A stretch of 64,000 nt of DNA from Ectothiorhodospira shaposhnikovii (lineage in GTDB: Bacteria > Pseudomonadota > Gammaproteobacteria > Ectothiorhodospirales > Ectothiorhodospiraceae): assembly GCF_016584105.1 (NCBI RefSeq), contig NZ_NRSM01000001.1, positions 62,001-126,000 on the forward strand, given 5' to 3'. Of this stretch, positions 54,433 through 63,494 are shown one piece after another. The notes beneath the pieces were generated by a model, which had not been told where the DNA came from, did not search any database, and saw nothing but the letters and a program-made list of their open reading frames with translations. A program made the translations under genes and the position numbers. Each line of letters starts with the position of its first letter. Position 1 is the stretch's first letter.

Positions 54433-55683
54433 TTACTCTGCTACGCGGACCTGATTACGTCCGGCCTCCTTTGCGGCATAGAGGGCCTGATCCGCCGCCT
54501 TGATGACGCTTTCAGGATCCGGACGCTCCAGACTGCGTTCGGCCACCCCCATACTGATGGTCACGGAGACGGTCTTATCCCTGCCCTGCCCCCGGCGCGC
54601 CCTGCCTTCCCGCTTGTTGTCCGGTCGGGTGTTCCCGTCGCGAATGGCGATCTCATAGGACTCGATGGCTTCCCTGACGGCCTCCAGGTGGATCACGCAC
54701 TCTTCCGCCGTCTTGCCGGGAAAGACTATGGTGAATTCCTCTCCCCCATAACGATAGGCCTTGCCGCCACCGCTGACCTTGCGCAGCTGGGCCGCCACCA
54801 CCCGCAGCACCTGATCTCCCAGGTCATGCCCATGGGTATCATTGAATTTCTTGAAGTGGTCCACATCGGTCATGGCAATGGCATAGTGGCGCCCCAGGCG
54901 CTGCAGGCGTTCATTGAGGGCGCGGCGGCCAGGCAGTCCGGTGAGATCATCACGAAAGGCCATCTGGAACGACTCATGCACCACGGCGATGGCCAGAATC
55001 AGCAGCAAGGTGGCGGTGTACAGGGGCATGGCATAGGCGTGGAAGAGTTGCGGCAGTATCCATCCGATGCCGGCCAGGGTGATCCATTGTCCGGCCCACT
55101 GGGGGCTCGGGTGCTTGACCAGAAAGAATCCCATACCGGCAAGGCACAGGATCAGGCTCCAGAATGAAAGCTGGGGCATGCCGTAGCCATCCCAGTGCAG
55201 GGCGGGCAAATGGGTGGTCAGCAACAGATCGGCCATGCCTTCCGGGAACTGCGTGGCGAAGAGGACGGCCATGCCCGGCAGGGTTCCAAACACCGCCAGC
55301 CGGATCAGCAGATCCATCATCAGGTGATAGCGCTCGGACCAGATGGCGTTGATCATGAACACCAGGGGGACCAGCAGGGTCATGAGGGCATAGCCCAAAG
55401 CGGGCAGCAGGTCCGTGCCCGGTGCCATCGCCATGGGCCGGATCTGGAACATGCTGCTCAGATAGACCACCAGCACCAGGATCACGCAAATGAGCGTCCG
55501 GGTCCGGCCATAGACAAAGGCCAGCACCCCTGCCAGCATTCCCATCAACCAGGGCAGAATCTCCACCAGACCCTGGGGCAGTTCCGGTAGCCAGGCCCCT
55601 TGAATGGCGGCGCCCATCCCCACGGCCAGCATCACGGGTGGGAGCAGGATGAAGATCAGAGTTTTTAGATGTTCCTGGGGCAT
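54433..55683 (-). CDS. Membrane diguanylate cyclase (MASE-like membrane domain)
   Basis: 416 residues with about seven predicted helices in the N-terminal 230 residues and a GGDEF domain beginning FRDDLTGLPGRRALNERL. The active motif is GGEEF, but the RxxD inhibitory site is missing (GGGK at that position), unlike the other two cyclases in this window. A basic, glycine-rich insertion (KREGRARRGQGRDK) follows the active half. It is convergent with the methyltransferase, with 3 bp between stop codons. Confidence 0.88.
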   Translation of the reverse strand: MPQEHLKTLIFILLPPVMLAVGMGAAIQGAWLPELPQGLVEILPWLMGMLAGVLAFVYGRTRTLICVILVLVVYLSSMFQIRPMAMAPGTDLLPALGYALMTLLVPLVFMINAIWSERYHLMMDLLIRLAVFGTLPGMAVLFATQFPEGMADLLLTTHLPALHWDGYGMPQLSFWSLILCLAGMGFFLVKHPSPQWAGQWITLAGIGWILPQLFHAYAMPLYTATLLLILAIAVVHESFQMAFRDDLTGLPGRRALNERLQRLGRHYAIAMTDVDHFKKFNDTHGHDLGDQVLRVVAAQLRKVSGGGKAYRYGGEEFTIVFPGKTAEECVIHLEAVREAIESYEIAIRDGNTRPDNKREGRARRGQGRDKTVSVTISMGVAERSLERPDPESVIKAADQALYAAKEAGRNQVRVAE

Positions 55684-55777
55684 GGTCGGTTCAGGCGGGA
55701 TAAACGTGATCCATCATGTTATGCCGAAATGCCAGGCTTGGGGGAATGCAGTGCCGCGAGGTGGCCCGTGGGACATG

Positions 55778-55894
55778 TTCTGGCTGCTTCAGCTTGACCA
55801 GCAATACCAGGTTGTGGCCCCGGGGCAATTGTCCAGCAGCCTGCTGGACAATTGCCGCATCCGGACAGGCGTCGGCGAAGGAGCGCATGTACAT
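55778..55894 (-). pseudogene. Fragment of a DUF1016/YhcG-type PDDEXK nuclease
   Basis: On the minus strand from ATG 55894 the frame reads MYMRSFADACPDAAIVQQ, then AGQLPRGHNLVLLVKLK, closely following the conserved block YMR-F-A-A-PD-VQQ-V-Q-PWGHN-L-KVK of the DUF1016 (YhcG) nuclease family. About 40 codons are recognisable; the tail to 55691 is not. The frame is not joined to any start or nuclease domain, so this is a relic. Confidence 0.6.
55825..55855. repeat. 31-bp near-perfect palindrome
   Basis: Two 15-bp arms (GCAATTGTCCAGCAG and CTGCTGGACAATTGC) with a single central C at 55840. The inner half of one copy is coding sequence for the DUF1016 fragment, so it might have arisen by local inverted duplication. 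As an RNA or cruciform it would be very stable. Function unknown. Confidence 0.7.
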
Positions 55895-56087
55895 CAGGTT
55901 GGCTTTCGATCATTCCCTCCTCCAGCAAGGCTCGGACCCGCGCATTCAGCTTGCCTGAAATACTCTTCTGGCCAATGGCTTTGGCCAACTCGGACTTCGA
56001 TAATGGCTGACCTGGTAGCGCTTGTAGCACACGACCCTGAATTGACTCTGGCCTAAGTTGAGTGGAAACCGACTCGGTGTGCGGCAT
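55865..56087 (-). pseudogene. Fragment of a winged-helix domain protein
   Basis: From ATG 56087 on the minus strand: MPHTESVSTQLRPESIQGRVLQ, then QPLSKSELAKAIGQKSISGKL and ARVRALLEEGMIESQ. This reads as the C-terminal winged helix of the AlbA_2/ATP-binding (RecG-like or Fic-associated) regulators, in which a typical YxIPDKPxSRLQxYRLT end follows; that end is missing. The preceding in-frame sequence has no family match, so it is a relic. Confidence 0.5.
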
Positions 56088-56202
56088 GCTGAGCCGAATG
56101 AACTGGGAAGAGAAGGTAAAGTTTTCGCGTGGGTAGGCTGCCGGAGCCGAGGTATTCGCCCATGCCCAGTAAAGTTTTTCATGAAACCCGGCAAAACCCA
56201 CA

Positions 56203-57543
56203 TCACTTCCCGATACAAAAGGAAGAAAAAATCTCCCCCAGCAGATCATCCGCGCTCACCCGTCCGGTGATCTCTCCCAGTGCCTCCTGGGCTAGGCGCA
56301 GTTCCTCGGCCACCAGTTCCGTGGCGCGGGTGACGATGAGCTGGTCATTGGCGGCCTGAACATGGTCGCGGGTGCGGGCCAGGGCGTCCAGGTGGCGGCG
56401 ACGGGCGGTGAACAGGCCTTCCGGGTGGCCGCTGTAGTGGAGCTGGGATTTGAGGGCCTCTCGCAGGGTGCTGATGCCTTCGCCAGTGTGGGCCGAAATG
56501 AAAAGCACGTCACTGGCATCCGCCGGCAGTTCGGTGAGCCGGTCCAGTTTGTTATAAACGGTGATGACCGGTAGCAGCGGCGGCAGGCGGCGGCGGATCT
56601 CCCCTTCTTCTTCGCCCTCCCCCTGGGTGGCGTCCACCACCAGAAGCACCAGGTCGGCCCGCTCGATCTCGGCCCAGGCCCGGCGGATGCCTTCCTGCTC
56701 CACCGGGTCATCGGATTCCCGTAAGCCGGCAGTATCCACCAGGTGCAGGGGCAGACCGTCCAGGCTCAGGTGTTCACGCAGTACGTCCCGGGTGGTGCCG
56801 GGAATGGCGGTGACGATGGCGGCTTCCCGGTCCACCAGACGGTTGAGCAGGCTGGACTTGCCCGCATTGGGGCGCCCGGCGATCACCAGGTGGGCGCCTT
56901 CCCGCAGCAGATTGCCTTGCCGGGCCTGCTCGGTCAGGGTGGCCAGTTGATCCAGCAGGGACTCGATCCGGTACTGGATATCCCCTTCCGCCAGCAGATC
57001 CAGTTCCTCTTCGGAGAAGTCCAGGTCCGCTTCCACGAACACTCTCAGTTCGGTCAGGGCCGACAGGATCAGGTCCACCTGCCGGGAAAATCCACCTTCC
57101 AGCGATCGGCGGGCACTGCGCACGGCAGCGGCGGAACCGGCGTCGATCAGGTCGGCCACGGCCTCGGCCTGGGCCAGATCCATGCGGTCGTTGAGGAAGG
57201 CGCGCTCGGTGAATTCCCCGGCCCGTGCCATGCGGCAGCCCATCTCCAGACAGGCTCCCAGCAACAGGTCCATGACCACCGGGCCGCCATGGCCCTGCAG
57301 TTCCAGGACATCCTCGCCGGTATAGGAATAGGGGCCGGGAAAATAGAGGGCAATGCCATCGTCGATGACCTCTCCCCGTGCATCCAGGAAGGGACCGTAG
57401 AATGCCTGTCTGGGGGCGGGCAGTCTGCCCAGGCTGCGCCGTGCCACGGCGGCGGCATCGGGGCCTGAGACACGCACGATGCCCACGCCTCCCCGTCCGG
57501 GCGCGGTGGCAATGGCGGCGATGGTATCGAGGCTGCGGTGCAT
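56203..57543 (-). CDS. mnmE: tRNA uridine-5-carboxymethylaminomethyl modification GTPase MnmE
   Basis: A 446-residue GTPase that, with MnmG, modifies wobble uridine in tRNA. The N-terminal tetrahydrofolate domain starts [22 protein letters not shown]; the G domain has [23 protein letters not shown] and NKLD; the C-terminus ends SSFCIGK with the catalytic cysteine. Full length. ATG 57543 (MHRSLDT) fits relatives; the GTG 15 bp upstream is less likely. MnmG is not adjacent here. Confidence 0.97.
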   Translation of the reverse strand: MHRSLDTIAAIATAPGRGGVGIVRVSGPDAAAVARRSLGRLPAPRQAFYGPFLDARGEVIDDGIALYFPGPYSYTGEDVLELQGHGGPVVMDLLLGACLEMGCRMARAGEFTERAFLNDRMDLAQAEAVADLIDAGSAAAVRSARRSLEGGFSRQVDLILSALTELRVFVEADLDFSEEELDLLAEGDIQYRIESLLDQLATLTEQARQGNLLREGAHLVIAGRPNAGKSSLLNRLVDREAAIVTAIPGTTRDVLREHLSLDGLPLHLVDTAGLRESDDPVEQEGIRRAWAEIERADLVLLVVDATQGEGEEEGEIRRRLPPLLPVITVYNKLDRLTELPADASDVLFISAHTGEGISTLREALKSQLHYSGHPEGLFTARRRHLDALARTRDHVQAANDQLIVTRATELVAEELRLAQEALGEITGRVSADDLLGEIFSSFCIGK

Positions 57544-57681
57544 GGCGGTGAGTCCCACGAAAAATAGCCCGGATGGAGAAAACCGGCGATCCCCGGATCA
57601 CCACTGCAGTGGGATCTTCGAAGACCGCCGGCCGTCTCCAACCGGGCTATGGATGGCCGGGATGGCCAGCAGGAAGTGGTG

Positions 57682-59364
57682 TTACTTCTTGCCGCCGCCC
57701 TTGCCGTTGGCCGTCTTTTCGATCTGGCGCGTGATGTAGTACTGCTGGGCAATGGACAGCAGGTTGTTGACCAGCCAGTACAGCACCAGACCCGCCGGGA
57801 AGAAGGCGAAGAACACGGTGAAGACGATGGGCAGGGCCATCATGATCTTCTGCTGTACCGGGTCCATGGGGGCCGGGTTCAGCTTGTACTGGGCGATCAT
57901 GCTGGCACCCATGAGCAGCGGCAGCACGAAGAAGGGATCACGGATGGACAGATCCTGAATCCAGAAGATCCACGGCGCCTGACGCAGCTCCACGCTTTCC
58001 AGCAGCACCCAGTAGAGGGCGATGAAGACGGGGATCTGGATCAGGATGGGCAGACAGCCGCCCAGCGGATTGATCTTCTCCTTCTTGTAAAGCTCCATCA
58101 GCGCCTGGTTCATGCGCTGCTTGTCGTCGCCGAAACGCTCCTTGAGGGCCATCATCTTCGGCTGCACGGCACGCATCTTGGCCATGGAGCGGTAACTGGT
58201 CTCGGACAGCTTGTAGAACACCAGCTTGATCATCAGGGTCAGGATGATGATGGCCCAGCCCCAGTTGCCCACGAAATCATGGATCACCCGCAGCAGCCAG
58301 AACAAGGGCTTGGCCAGCACCGTGAAGATGCCGTAGTCCACCGTCAGTTCCAGGCCATCGGCGATCTTTGACAGGGGCTGCTGTTTTTTGGGGCCGATCC
58401 AGATGCGGGACTGCAGGACCTCATGGGCGCCGGGGGCGATGCTCACGGGTTCGGAGCGCAGGCCGATGATGTACTGGGGACGTTCCGGCGTGCCGATGGC
58501 ACGGCTGTAGAGCAGGTTCACCTCATCGGCATGGGGTACCCAGGCGGTGAGGAAGTAATGCTGGATGATGGAGATCCAGCCTGCGGAAATATTGCGGTCC
58601 TGGACGTTCCTGCCCAGATCCTCCAGGGATTCCTTGATGTATTTCCCGTCATAGAGGGCGGCACCAGTGAAGGTGTACAGGAACCAGGATTCACGGTCCG
58701 GAGTGGGACCATGACGCAGTTGCCGGTACTGGCGGCCGGTCCAGGTGGCGTCACTGTTGTTTTCCACCCGATGGTCCACATCCACCAGGAAGTCGCCACG
58801 GCGGAAGGTGTAGGTCTTGGTGACACGGATGCCGTCCTCGCTTTCCCATGTCAGGGGGACCACGAGTTCATCCTGCCAGTCCTCCATGCGGTATTCAGTG
58901 CGCTCGGCCCGGAACACGGCGTGATGGGATGGGGCGCGGTCGGCGTGTTCGATGCCGGGTACACGGTCATGAATCAGGCCGGACTGAGCCACATAGTCGC
59001 GCAAACGCTCGTCCAGGATGCGTACCGGATTGTCCGGCTCCTTCAGACTCACCGGATAGGTGGGCAGGTCGGCGCGCACCAGGTCGCCGCCACGGGTGTC
59101 GATGAGCACGTCCAGGGTATCGGTGACCACACGGATGCGCTGGCGATCAGCGGCCAGCACGGGGTCCATGCCCACGGGGGCATCCATGGCCTCGGAAGCA
59201 GGGGCATCGGGGACATCGTCGCGGAATTCCTGCCCGTTGAGGGTGGCTTCGGCGCGCTGGGGATCGAACTGGGGCTGGGGACCATAGTCCACACGCCAGG
59301 CCTGCCAGATCAGGAACAGCAGGAAAACCAGTGACAGGTACAGGATCGGTCGAAGATTATCCAT
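57682..59364 (-). CDS. yidC: Membrane protein insertase YidC
   Basis: A 560-residue Oxa1/YidC insertase. An N-terminal helix ([16 protein letters not shown]) leads to a large periplasmic domain (about 45-340), then the five-helix insertase core: [74 protein letters not shown]. The conserved positively charged groove arginine is in [15 protein letters not shown]. It ends GKGGGKK. It overlaps yidD by 8 bp. Confidence 0.97.
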   Translation of the reverse strand: MDNLRPILYLSLVFLLFLIWQAWRVDYGPQPQFDPQRAEATLNGQEFRDDVPDAPASEAMDAPVGMDPVLAADRQRIRVVTDTLDVLIDTRGGDLVRADLPTYPVSLKEPDNPVRILDERLRDYVAQSGLIHDRVPGIEHADRAPSHHAVFRAERTEYRMEDWQDELVVPLTWESEDGIRVTKTYTFRRGDFLVDVDHRVENNSDATWTGRQYRQLRHGPTPDRESWFLYTFTGAALYDGKYIKESLEDLGRNVQDRNISAGWISIIQHYFLTAWVPHADEVNLLYSRAIGTPERPQYIIGLRSEPVSIAPGAHEVLQSRIWIGPKKQQPLSKIADGLELTVDYGIFTVLAKPLFWLLRVIHDFVGNWGWAIIILTLMIKLVFYKLSETSYRSMAKMRAVQPKMMALKERFGDDKQRMNQALMELYKKEKINPLGGCLPILIQIPVFIALYWVLLESVELRQAPWIFWIQDLSIRDPFFVLPLLMGASMIAQYKLNPAPMDPVQQKIMMALPIVFTVFFAFFPAGLVLYWLVNNLLSIAQQYYITRQIEKTANGKGGGKK

Positions 59365-59608
59365 GATTTCGCGGCTGCTTGTGATGGCCTGGGGCGGGGT
59401 CCGGTACAGGATCGTACCCGCCTTCGCAGAAGGGATGACAACGCGCCAGTCGCCGGACGGTGAGCCACAGGCCCCGCAGGGCGCCGTGTCTCTCGATGGC
59501 CTCCATTCCGTAACAGGAACAGGAGGGGGTGAATCGGCAGTGCTGCCCGATGAAAGGGCTCAGGGTATAGCGGTAGACCTGGATCAGGAAGATAAGGACT
59601 TTTCGCAT
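59357..59608 (-). CDS. yidD: Membrane protein insertion efficiency factor YidD
   Basis: An 83-residue Yid[37 protein letters not shown] and [13 protein letters not shown]. The conserved cysteine pair and amphipathic N-terminal helix place it at the inner membrane. It overlaps both rnpA (25 bp) and yidC (8 bp), matching the rpmH-rnpA-yidD-yidC order. Note the SCSCYG in place of the usual SCSxYA. Confidence 0.95.
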   Translation of the reverse strand: MRKVLIFLIQVYRYTLSPFIGQHCRFTPSCSCYGMEAIERHGALRGLWLTVRRLARCHPFCEGGYDPVPDPAPGHHKQPRNHG

Positions 59609-59985
59609 TGGCTACTCATCCGTTTCCAGAGTCTTTCCAGGGCCTGATGCAGATCGGCGTTGTTGAAATGCTGGGCGCCCGGCTTGCACATGATGACCAT
59701 GTCCATGGGGGCCATGCCGGAACGATGCCGACGAAACGACTCCCGGATCAGGCGTTTGATTCGATTGCGCTGGGTGGCCTGGCGGACATTTTTTTTTGCC
59801 ACGGCCATCCCCAGGCGCGGTCCCGCAGTCGGGCTCAGCGCCCAGAGCCCGGTGAAGGGCGGCTGGGACACCCGATGTGCATCCCTGAAGACCCGGTGGT
59901 AATCACTCGCCTGCAACAGCCTGACGTGGCGAGGAAATCCCTGGTCATTCAGGACAATCTGTTGATCAAGGGCAAAGACGGGCAC
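59584..59985 (-). CDS. rnpA: Ribonuclease P protein component
   Basis: A 133-residue RnpA, the protein cofactor of the RNase P ribozyme for tRNA 5' processing. Family residues: [48 protein letters not shown] (the RNR basic signature). I chose GTG 59985 because ATG 60054 would overlap nearly all of rpmH; with GTG the overlap with rpmH is 20 bp. No strong ribosome site is seen, so translation probably couples to rpmH. The exact start is uncertain. Confidence 0.88.
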   Translation of the reverse strand: MPVFALDQQIVLNDQGFPRHVRLLQASDYHRVFRDAHRVSQPPFTGLWALSPTAGPRLGMAVAKKNVRQATQRNRIKRLIRESFRRHRSGMAPMDMVIMCKPGAQHFNNADLHQALERLWKRMSSQCEKSLSS

Positions 59986-60100
59986 GGCCCCGGGCGCGGC
60001 GAGCGGCCAGCACCTTGCGGCCACCGCGGGTAGCCATGCGGGCACGGAAACCATGGGTGCGCTTGCGGTGCAGGTTACTGGGCTGGAATGTTCTTTTCAT
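59966..60100 (-). CDS. rpmH: Ribosomal protein L34
   Basis: A 44-residue L34: [20 protein letters not shown], then a second basic half with [17 protein letters not shown]. It is canonical in length and position, at the head of the rpmH-rnpA-yidD-yidC-mnmE group. Its 3' end overlaps rnpA. Divergent from dnaA, with about 200 bp between the two genes. Confidence 0.97.
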   Translation of the reverse strand: MKRTFQPSNLHRKRTHGFRARMATRGGRKVLAARRARGRARLCP

Positions 60101-60303
60101 GACGGCTGACCGTGGCTGAGTTCTATTTTACGGGCGATAGAGAGCGCCCAATCTAAGGCGCGTAAAAGTACCTGCGATTGACATGGGTGTCAATCCGCGT
60201 CAGTCAAGGCCTGGGGACAAGGGTGTGGAAAAAGGTGTGGATAAGTCGGTGGGACTGCGGGTAGACTTACGCGTCCCTCAAACCCCTACCACTGGAGATA
60301 CCC
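60101..60303. promoter_or_regulatory. rpmH-dnaA divergent promoter region with DnaA boxes
   Basis: Between rpmH and dnaA lies a perfect DnaA box on the minus strand (60236-60244) and an imperfect one (TGTGGAAAA, 60224-60232) directly upstream of dnaA, a set-up expected for autoregulation of dnaA. The rest is ordinary. No unwinding-type AT-rich element is visible here, unlike in the arrays at 52.7 and 61.8 kb. Confidence 0.65.
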
Positions 60304-61701
60304 TTGGTTGGCAACTCCTTGTGGCAGCAATGCGTGTCGCGTCTGGAGAGTGAACTCTCCGAACAGCAACTCAATACCTGGATTCGTCCCCTGCATGCAG
60401 TGGAGGAACAGGGCGTATTACGGCTGCTCGCTCCCAATCGATTCGTGCTGGACTGGGTCAAGGACCACTTTTTCCAGCGTATCGCCCAGGTCGTCACCGA
60501 GCTTCTGGGCAATGACTCCATGCGCGTGCTGCTGGAAGTGGGCAGCAGCCGGCCACCCGCAACACCGCCGGTGCGCCCGCCCCAACCTGCCGCCCAGTCC
60601 ACACAGGCTGTACCCGTCTCGGCAGATGCGGTGCAGGCACGCGGACCGGCCCCGGCGCCGGCTGCCAGTTCCCCACAGTTCACCAACAACGTAAATCCCA
60701 ATTTCACTTTCGACAACTTCGTCGAGGGTAAATCGAATCAGCTGGCCAGGGCCGCCAGCCTGCAGGTGGCGGCGAATGTGGGCAAGGCCTATAACCCCCT
60801 GTTCCTTTATGGAAGTACCGGCCTTGGGAAAACCCACCTTATGCATGCCATCGGTAACACCATTCTCCGGGAGCGCCCGGATGCGAAGGTGGTGTACCTG
60901 CATTCCGAACGTTTCGTGGCAGACATGATCAAGGCGCTGCAACACAATTCCATCGACGAATTCAAGCGCTATTACCGCTCTGTGGATGCCTTGTTGATTG
61001 ACGATATTCAATTCTTTGCAGGCAAGGAGCGTTCCCAGGAGGAGTTTTTCCACACCTTCAATGCCTTGCTGGAAAGCCAGCAGCAGGTGATCCTGACCTG
61101 CGATCGTTATCCCAAGGAAGTGGAAGGTCTGGAAGATCGTCTCAAGTCCCGCTTTGGCTGGGGACTGACCGTCGCCATTGAGCCTGCCGAACTGGAAACC
61201 CGGGTGGCCATTCTGAAACGCAAGGCGGAAGAAGCCGGCGTGGATCTGCCCAGTGAAGTCGCATTTTTCGTTGCCAAGCGGATTCGTTCAAACATTCGTG
61301 AGCTTGAAGGTGCCTTGCGCCGTGTGATGGCCAATGCCCATTTTACGGGTCGCCCCATCACCCTGGAGTTTGCCAAAGAGGCGCTTCATGACCTGCTTGC
61401 CCTGCAGGACAAGCTGGTCACCATCGACAATATCCAGAAGACCGTGGCGGAGTATTACAAGATCCGGGTCTCCGATCTGCTTTCCACCCGCCGCAGTCGC
61501 TCCATCACCCGCCCCCGTCAGGTGGCCATGGCCCTGGCAAAGGAACTGACCAATCACAGCCTCCCGGAAATCGGGAAGGCCTTCGGGGGGCGGGACCATA
61601 CCACGGTGCTGCACGCCTGCCGGAAGGTGGTGGAATTGCGTGAGTCCGATGCGCGGATCAATGAGGACTTCATCAATTTGCTGCGGACATTGACCACCTG
61701 A
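60304..61701 (+). CDS. dnaA: Chromosomal replication initiator DnaA
   Basis: A 465-residue initiator. Domain I begins [14 protein letters not shown]; a proline-rich linker (about 80-130) follows; domain III has Walker [11 protein letters not shown] near residue 176, [13 protein letters not shown], and the arginine-rich sensor; domain IV ends with the DNA-binding helix-turn-helix signature [15 protein letters not shown]. The start is TTG 60304 (M-V-G-N-S-L-W), the only start that preserves domain I, with GGAG 9 nt upstream. Followed by the oriC-like array and dnaN. Confidence 0.97.
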   Translation: MVGNSLWQQCVSRLESELSEQQLNTWIRPLHAVEEQGVLRLLAPNRFVLDWVKDHFFQRIAQVVTELLGNDSMRVLLEVGSSRPPATPPVRPPQPAAQSTQAVPVSADAVQARGPAPAPAASSPQFTNNVNPNFTFDNFVEGKSNQLARAASLQVAANVGKAYNPLFLYGSTGLGKTHLMHAIGNTILRERPDAKVVYLHSERFVADMIKALQHNSIDEFKRYYRSVDALLIDDIQFFAGKERSQEEFFHTFNALLESQQQVILTCDRYPKEVEGLEDRLKSRFGWGLTVAIEPAELETRVAILKRKAEEAGVDLPSEVAFFVAKRIRSNIRELEGALRRVMANAHFTGRPITLEFAKEALHDLLALQDKLVTIDNIQKTVAEYYKIRVSDLLSTRRSRSITRPRQVAMALAKELTNHSLPEIGKAFGGRDHTTVLHACRKVVELRESDARINEDFINLLRTLTT

Positions 61702-61721
61702 TGGGTTGACGCCGCCAACAC

Positions 61722-61936
61722 TGTGGATAAGGTGTGAACCCCCTATGGGAAATGGGGCGTCCGCAAGTTATCCACAATACTTCAACAGCGACCAAACCTC
61801 TTTATCCGGGCCTCAATTCACAGGGTTTTTACGTTATAAACCTTTGAATTTAATAGTTAATATTAAAGTTATCCAAAGGCGGACGGGTTACTTGTTACTA
61901 TCATTAAAAAGATCTTCTTTAAATAATAGTTAAAGA
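61722..61936 (+). other. OriC-like array B between dnaA and dnaN
   Basis: Perfect DnaA boxes on the minus strand (61722-61730) and plus strand (61768-61776), 46 bp apart; TTCACAGG at 61817-61824; a one-mismatch box at 61869-61877; then the AT-rich segment 61836-61865 and 61891-61936 with AAAAAGATCTTCTTT, which resembles E. coli 13-mers. The segment 61891-61916 is the same as 52801-52826 with one change. Position between dnaA and dnaN and layout suit a replication origin. The 612-bp gap continues with the IscB-related element. Confidence 0.8.
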
Positions 61937-61937
61937 C

Positions 61938-62052
61938 GGGTCAACTCCCCCCACCTGAAGGCTGGAGCCGGGTGCAGACCTTCCCGAAGGGGGAATGGGC
62001 ACTCTGCCCCACATCACCGGACCCGTAAGGGTTTTGTTTTTGGAACATTGAG
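61938..62052 (+). ncRNA. Omega-RNA (HEARO)-like leader of an IscB element
   Basis: The 115 nt directly before the small ORF form hairpins of the kind seen in HEARO/omega-RNA: TTCCC/GGGAA around 61981, GGGCA-ctc-TGCCC (61997-62009), and CCC-gtaa-GGG near 62022, ending in the conserved-looking GTTTTGTTTTTGGAACA. The region starts with a CCACCTGAAGGCTGG hairpin that echoes the right-end hairpin. A guide for such an RNA would come from the flanking sequence upstream, here the oriC-like array. Expression is unproven. Confidence 0.65.
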
Positions 62053-62253
62053 ATGGCGGTTTTTGCACTGGACAAAAGGAAAAAGCCCCTGATGCCCTGT
62101 TCGGAGAAGTGGGCACAGTTGCTGTTGGAACGGGGCCGGGCTGTGGTCCAGGGCATTTCATACCGCCACTGCCGTCTGCTGCAACGGGCGGACGGCTATG
62201 GCTATGCCTTTCAACCTAAACCGACACAGGAGGACGCGACCAGGGCCGCGTGA
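62053..62253 (+). pseudogene. Internally deleted IscB (PLMP N-terminus and C-terminal tail only)
   Basis: A 66-codon ORF: MAVFALDKRKKPLMPCSEKW followed by AQLLLERGRAVV is the IscB PLMP domain. It then jumps to GISYRHCRLLQRADGYGY, which to my eye matches the end of IscB proteins. RuvC, bridge helix and HNH are absent, so it cannot be a nuclease. The frame is kept across the junction. It is not a chance ORF, given the omega-RNA-like leader before it and the terminal hairpin after it. Whether any product is made is unknown. Confidence 0.8.
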
Positions 62254-62300
62254 TCGTGCCGTGCACGATGCGCTATCCCTCCCCGACCTGAAGGACGGGG
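62253..62300. mobile_element. IS200/IS605-type right-end structures
   Basis: A perfect 7-bp inverted repeat (62253-62269), then the hairpin CCCCGACCTGAAGGACGGGG (62281-62300), with a single A-A mismatch in an otherwise complementary stem. Such CCTGAAGG hairpins end IS200/IS605 and IscB elements. The left end has the related CCACCTGAAGG near 61950. The element therefore spans roughly 61940-62306. No transposase gene is included. Confidence 0.65.
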
Positions 62301-62313
62301 TTTCTCGCGCAAA

Positions 62314-63417
62314 ATGATGAAACTCAGTATTCAACGGGAAATGCTGCTCAAGCCGCTGCAGCAGGTCATCGGCGCTGTGGAAAAACGCCACACCATGCAG
62401 ATTCTTGGCAATGTGCTGCTGCGATGCGACGGTGCGTTCCTGAGAATGACCGCCACGGACCTGGAAGTGGAACTGGTTGCAGAGCTGGAATACGCTTCTG
62501 AAGAAACCGGTGAGGTCACATTGCCTGCGCGCAAACTCCTGGATATCTGCCGTGCCCTGCCGGATGAGGCCGAAATCCGGATTCAGGTGAGCGGAGAACG
62601 TGCCGTGTTGTCTTCGGGGAGATCCCGTTTCGTGCTCACGACCCTGCCGGCGGGTGATTTCCCCAACCTGGATGAAATCGAGAGTCGGATCGAGTTTTCT
62701 CTTACCGAAAGGGAACTGCTTACACTCATCGGCCGCACATCCTTTGCCATGGCCAATCAGGATGCCCGGTATTACCTCAATGGACTGATGCTGGAAGTGG
62801 AAAAGGGCACGATCCGCACGGTGGCCACCGATGGTCACCGTCTGTCTCTGTGTGCGCTCAAGTCCATTGTGGAAACGGAAGAGACCCAGCAGGTCATCAT
62901 TCCTCGCAAGGGGGTGCTGGAGTTGTCCCGTCTGCTGGAACTCAGCGATGACCCCGTCAGGGTTCAGATTGCAGCCAATCACCTGAGGGTGCGTCTGCCG
63001 GGTCTTTGTTTCACCACCAAGCTGATTGATGGGCGGTTTCCGGATTACAAACGGGTTATTCCCCGTGACGGCGAACAGGTGCTGAAGGTGGAACGTGAAC
63101 ACCTGCGTCAGGCACTGGGACGTACGGCAATCCTCTCCAATGAAAAATATCGCGGTGTCAGATTTGAGTTGTCCTCCGGCACCTTGAAGATTCTGTCTCA
63201 CAATCCGGAACAGGAAGAGGCGGAAGAAGAAATGGAAGTGGACTACAGTGGTGAGCCGTTGGAGATTGGATTCAACGTCACCTATCTCATGGACGTTGTT
63301 GCCAATCTGCAGGGGGAAGTCCTTGAAGCCACGTTCAAGGATTCCGGCTCTTCCGTTCTGATCCGGGACCTGGGTTTTCAGGACGCCCTGTATGTGGTCA
63401 TGCCCATGCGTCTGTAA
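62314..63417 (+). CDS. dnaN: DNA polymerase III beta sliding clamp
   Basis: A 367-residue clamp with the three-domain pattern: KPLQQVIGAVEKRHTMQILGNVLL, then FAMANQDARYYLNGLMLE, then YRGVRFELSSGTLKI, ending in the MPMRL tail common to clamps. Start ATG 62314 or the adjacent ATG 62317. No ribosome site is within the usual distance; the nearest AAGGA is 18 bp upstream inside the element hairpin, an odd state for an essential gene. Confidence 0.96.
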   Translation: MMKLSIQREMLLKPLQQVIGAVEKRHTMQILGNVLLRCDGAFLRMTATDLEVELVAELEYASEETGEVTLPARKLLDICRALPDEAEIRIQVSGERAVLSSGRSRFVLTTLPAGDFPNLDEIESRIEFSLTERELLTLIGRTSFAMANQDARYYLNGLMLEVEKGTIRTVATDGHRLSLCALKSIVETEETQQVIIPRKGVLELSRLLELSDDPVRVQIAANHLRVRLPGLCFTTKLIDGRFPDYKRVIPRDGEQVLKVEREHLRQALGRTAILSNEKYRGVRFELSSGTLKILSHNPEQEEAEEEMEVDYSGEPLEIGFNVTYLMDVVANLQGEVLEATFKDSGSSVLIRDLGFQDALYVVMPMRL

Positions 63418-63494
63418 TTTCTGTGAATATCGTCGGGGGTCTGGCAGGTCAGGCCCCTTTCCCGCTTTTTCCCATCACTGCCACCTCCCCTCCC

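Larger units (their letters stand above)
55684..56202 (-). other. Intergenic region with decayed gene relics
   Basis: 519 bp between the third diguanylate cyclase and mnmE. It holds two minus-strand fragments that resemble parts of other families, each without start-to-stop integrity, and a 31-bp palindrome between them. I read the region as the remains of a small accessory island beside mnmE; details are under the separate entries. The remainder (56088-56202) shows nothing recognisable. Confidence 0.55.
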
